A DNA stretch of 8,623 bases, from NCBI GenBank assembly GCA_019236485.1, contig JAFAIY010000387.1, forward strand, positions 1-8,623, written 5' to 3'. Source of the DNA: Comamonas sp. (GTDB taxonomy: Bacteria > Pseudomonadota > Gammaproteobacteria > Burkholderiales > Burkholderiaceae_C). The notes beneath the pieces are model-generated. The model made no database searches. It was not told where the DNA came from and saw nothing but the letters and a program-made list of their open reading frames with translations. How positions within the stretch are numbered: position 1 is the stretch's first letter; each line of letters begins with the position of its first letter. Positions 5,765 to 8,623 of the stretch are shown in pieces. Position numbers and translations under genes: made by a program.

Positions 5765-7357
5765 ATGCAGCTGGCGCGCATATTCCCCATCAAGAGTTTG
5801 GTCTGTGTGGCCGCGGCCGCGCTGACGGCCTGCGCGCCGCTGCCGCCTGCGGGCAGGCTCAGCCCGCAGGCCCAGCAGACCCTGGACGGCAGCCATCTGC
5901 CCGACAGGCCTGGCGAGCTGCAGCGCCAGCAATGGCTGGACCGGGTCACCTGGGGCGCGACGGACCATGATGCGGCCCAACTGCTGCAGCAGGGTCTGAA
6001 GAAATGGCTGGCCGGCCAGCTGACCCCGGCCGCAGCCCCCATGCCTGCGGCAGTTCAGCAGCGCATCGACGCACTCACCATCAGCCAGAAGCCCATGGCG
6101 CAGATCCAGCGCGAGATTGCCGCGCAGCGCCAGGCCATACGCCAGGCCCAGGACCCCGACGAAGCGGCCAGGCTCAGGCAGGAGGTGCAAAGACAGCTCA
6201 ACCAGCTGGGCACCGAAGCGCAGAAACGCCAGATCTGGCGGGCGCTGTATTCGCCGCAGCAGCTGCAGGAGCAGATGACCTGGTTCTGGATGAACCACTT
6301 CAACGTCAGCACGCGCAAGGGCGAGGTACGCCTGTGGGTGGGCGACTATGAGGAACAGGCCATCCGCCCCCATGCACTGGGCCGCTTCCGCGACCTGCTG
6401 GCCGCCAGCATGCGCCACCCGGCCATGCTGCTGTACCTGGACAATGCAAGCAACGCCGCCGGCCATATCAACGAAAACTACGCGCGCGAGCTGCTGGAGC
6501 TGCACACCATGGGCGTGGGCAGCGGCTACACCCAGGCCGATGTGCAGGCCATGGCCCATGTGCTCACGGGCGTGGGCTTTACGACCCGCGACGCCGATGC
6601 GCCGCCGCCCAGGCTGCGGCCCGAGCGCCAAGCCGACTATCTGCGCCAGGGCTTTTTCGAGTTCAACCCCAACCGCCACGACTACACGCCCCAGGTCCTG
6701 CTGGGCCAGCCTCTGTACAAAAGCGGCATGGCCCAGGTCGACGAGGCGCTGGACCGCATCGTGGCGGCACCGGCCACCGCAGGCTTCATAGCGCACAAGC
6801 TGGCGCTGTACTTTCTCGGCGACAACCCGCCCCCGGCGGCCGTGGAGCGCGCGGCCCAGGCCTTTGCGCGCAGCCATGGCGATATCGCCGCCACCCTGGC
6901 CAGCCTGCTGACGGCGCCCGAGGCCATGAATTTCGGCCGGCGCTTCAAGGACCCGGCCCACTATGTGCTGGGCGCCACACGCCTGGCCTATGACCAGCGC
7001 GTGGCCAGCGATGTCGGCCCGATACAGGCCTGGCTCAACCAGCTGGGCGAGCCCCTGTACGGCCATGAAACGCCGGACGGCTATCCTCTGACTCAGTCGG
7101 ACTGGTCCAGCTCCGGCCAGATGAGCAGCCGCTTTGAAGTGGCCCGGCAGATAGGCACGCGCGGCGCCGTGCTGTTCCGCGCCAGCCCACAGGAGCCGCT
7201 CGAGAAGCCGCCCTACCCGGACCTTGCCCAGCGGGCCAGCGTCCAGACCCGCCTGCCAGCTCTTGGCGCGCCCACGCGGGCGGCCCTGGCGCAGGCCAGA
7301 AATCCCGCGGACTGGAACACCTATTTCCTGTCTGCACCCGAAATGATGTTCCGCTGA
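5765..7357 (+). CDS. DUF1800 family lipoprotein
   Basis: The 530-residue protein belongs to the DUF1800 family, whose biochemical function is not established. A lipoprotein signal is clear: hydrophobic residues about 12-20 and a lipobox LTAC with Cys23, so it should be anchored to a membrane on the periplasmic side. Family landmarks follow in order: WLDRVTWGAT (57-66), a long Gln/Arg-rich helical stretch (about 100-160, possibly coiled coil), MTWFWMNHFNV (171-181), and the strongly conserved HINENYARELLELHTMGV (234-251), then the AMAHVLTGVGF and NRHDY segments. The start is ATG 5765, seven bases after a perfect GAGGAGG site (5751-5757); a TTG two codons upstream is too close to that site to be used. 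The next gene, DUF1501, begins 21 bases after the stop, and this pairing is common across bacteria, so the two proteins probably act together. Confidence 0.9.
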   Translation: MQLARIFPIKSLVCVAAAALTACAPLPPAGRLSPQAQQTLDGSHLPDRPGELQRQQWLDRVTWGATDHDAAQLLQQGLKKWLAGQLTPAAAPMPAAVQQRIDALTISQKPMAQIQREIAAQRQAIRQAQDPDEAARLRQEVQRQLNQLGTEAQKRQIWRALYSPQQLQEQMTWFWMNHFNVSTRKGEVRLWVGDYEEQAIRPHALGRFRDLLAASMRHPAMLLYLDNASNAAGHINENYARELLELHTMGVGSGYTQADVQAMAHVLTGVGFTTRDADAPPPRLRPERQADYLRQGFFEFNPNRHDYTPQVLLGQPLYKSGMAQVDEALDRIVAAPATAGFIAHKLALYFLGDNPPPAAVERAAQAFARSHGDIAATLASLLTAPEAMNFGRRFKDPAHYVLGATRLAYDQRVASDVGPIQAWLNQLGEPLYGHETPDGYPLTQSDWSSSGQMSSRFEVARQIGTRGAVLFRASPQEPLEKPPYPDLAQRASVQTRLPALGAPTRAALAQARNPADWNTYFLSAPEMMFR

Positions 7358-7378
7358 AGCGCTGTCCGGGAGTCCTCA

Positions 7379-8593
7379 ATGCAAAGACGTCAATTTCTCG
7401 GCCTGGGCGCTGCTCTGCCCCTGGCCTGCCATCTGGGCCGGGGCCTGGCCGCGCCGCTGCAGAGCAGCTCGCCACGTTTTCTGCTGGTGTTTCTGCGCGG
7501 CGCCTATGACTGCAACAGCCTGCTGGTGCCCACGCACAGCGACTTCTACTACCAGGCCAGGCCCACGATTGCGATTGCCCGGCCCGGCGCCGCGAATGCT
7601 GCCCTGCCCCTGGACTCGAACTGGGGCCTGCACCCGGCCCTGCAGACCAGCCTGCTGCCTTTGTACACACAGGGCCAGGCCTGCTTTGTGCCGTTCGCGG
7701 GGAGCAATGATCTCTCGCGCAGCCATTTCGAAACCCAGGACTCCATAGAGCTGGGCCAGCCACTGGAAGGCGGCAAAAGCTTCCAGTCCGGCTTCATGAA
7801 CCGGCTGGCCCAGCTGCTGCAGCAAGACCGAGGGCGCAGCGCGACGCCCATGGCGTTCACCGCGCAGCTGCCGCTGTGCATGCGCGGCAACGCCCAGGTG
7901 GCGAACATGGCGCTGGCCTCGGTGCGCAAATCGGCCGTGGACGGCAACCGCAGCCAGATCATCGCTTCCATGTACCAGGGCTCGACGCTGGACGCCTCGG
8001 TGCGCGAAGGCTTTGCAGTGCAGAGCGCCGTGCAGCGCAGCGTGCAGGAGGAAATGGACGGGGCAGGCCGCGACGCCATCAGTGCCAGGGGCTTCGGCCT
8101 GGTGGCCCAGCGCATGGCCCATTTGATGCGCGAGCAGTTCGACCTGGGCTTTGTCGATGTGGGCGGCTGGGACACCCATGTGAATCAGGGCGGCGCCAGC
8201 GGCAATCTGGCCAACCGGCTAGGCGAGCTGAGCCAGGGCCTGGCGAGCTTCGCCGAGGCCATGGGGCCCGAAACCTGGCGCCATACCGTGGTGGCCGTGA
8301 TCAGCGAATTCGGCCGCACCTTCCGCGAAAACGGCAACCGCGGCACGGATCACGGCCACGGCACGGCCTACTGGTTTCTGGGCGGGGGGCTGTCGGCCCA
8401 GGCCGGCGGCAGGGTCGTGGGCGAGCAGATCGAGGTCAGCGAAAAAGCCCTGTTCCAGAACCGCGACTACCCCGTACTCAACGAATACCGCTCCGTGCTC
8501 GGTGGCCTGTTCGCCCGCATGTATGGCTTGAGCGGCCAGCAGCTGCAGCAGATCTTTCCGGCCTCGCAGCCCGGCAGGCTGCAGCTGGTCTAG
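7379..8593 (+). CDS. DUF1501 family exported protein, Tat-type signal
   Basis: The 404-residue protein is a complete DUF1501 member, a family distantly related to the alkaline phosphatase/sulfatase superfold, with no agreed reaction. It begins with a twin-arginine-like signal, RRQFLG at residues 3-8, followed by a hydrophobic stretch and a likely cleavage near residues 24-26 (LAAP), so a folded periplasmic product is expected. Family motifs seen are FLRGAYDCNSLLVP (38-51), RSHFETQD (114-121), VGGWDTH (261-267) and SEFGRT (309-314) followed by GTDHGHG (322-328), the Asp/His cluster that resembles a metal site. A GGGAG ribosome site lies six bases before ATG 7379. It is the second gene of an apparent operon with the DUF1800 lipoprotein. 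Nothing suggests truncation. Enzymatic activity is possible but unproved. Confidence 0.9.
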   Translation: MQRRQFLGLGAALPLACHLGRGLAAPLQSSSPRFLLVFLRGAYDCNSLLVPTHSDFYYQARPTIAIARPGAANAALPLDSNWGLHPALQTSLLPLYTQGQACFVPFAGSNDLSRSHFETQDSIELGQPLEGGKSFQSGFMNRLAQLLQQDRGRSATPMAFTAQLPLCMRGNAQVANMALASVRKSAVDGNRSQIIASMYQGSTLDASVREGFAVQSAVQRSVQEEMDGAGRDAISARGFGLVAQRMAHLMREQFDLGFVDVGGWDTHVNQGGASGNLANRLGELSQGLASFAEAMGPETWRHTVVAVISEFGRTFRENGNRGTDHGHGTAYWFLGGGLSAQAGGRVVGEQIEVSEKALFQNRDYPVLNEYRSVLGGLFARMYGLSGQQLQQIFPASQPGRLQLV

Positions 8594-8623
8594 AACGACT
8601 CGCCGCTTTCCATGGCGCGCCGG

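Noticed and set aside
5735..7066. 443-codon minus-strand open frame within the DUF1800 gene
   Set aside because: The plus-strand frame has a lipobox, strong ribosome site and family motifs; the minus frame has none of these.
7376..8179. 267-codon minus-strand open frame within the DUF1501 gene
   Set aside because: It is antisense to a complete family member and shows no domain, signal or ribosome site of its own.

Overview
This 8.6-kb, GC-rich, densely coding window looks like chromosomal DNA of a betaproteobacterium of the Comamonadaceae, most likely Comamonas or a close relative. The reasons are gene content (a short-form HPF, an ExbB/ExbD pair, bamE divergent from fur, a DUF1800/DUF1501 pair), proteobacterial-type protein sequences, and an intergenic stretch that resembles a small repeat I remember from this family. 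I could run no database search, so the genus is inference. I see no insertion sequence, phage gene, CRISPR array, tRNA or rRNA.

Layout. Bases 1-174 are a leader and promoter region with a long inverted repeat. aspA (aspartate ammonia-lyase, +) follows. A perfect 14-bp hairpin with A/T tracts on both sides separates it from the convergent hpf-type gene (ribosome hibernation factor, -). A 304-bp gene-free gap holds the hpf leader. Next come four minus-strand genes, transcribed in the order bamE (outer-membrane assembly lipoprotein), dapB (dihydrodipicolinate reductase, lysine and peptidoglycan precursor pathway), exbB and exbD (proton-motive-force energiser of outer-membrane transport). Hairpins lie between bamE and dapB and between dapB and exbB, so these may be separate or attenuated units. 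A 136-bp divergent region then leads into fur (iron-responsive regulator, +), which ends at a strong intrinsic terminator. Last is a two-gene plus-strand operon: a DUF1800 lipoprotein and a DUF1501 protein with a twin-arginine-like signal.

How the genes fit together. Most of the window is housekeeping: nitrogen and dicarboxylate metabolism, translation dormancy, cell-envelope synthesis and assembly, and iron control. Fur and ExbBD are functionally linked through iron uptake in the wider family, although I find no convincing Fur box here. The least understood part is the DUF1800-DUF1501 operon. This pairing recurs widely in bacteria without an agreed biochemical role. Here both products carry export signals, apparently for different routes. 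That operon and several unexplained inverted repeats in leader regions are the best places for a second look; nothing else suggests an accessory or foreign system.
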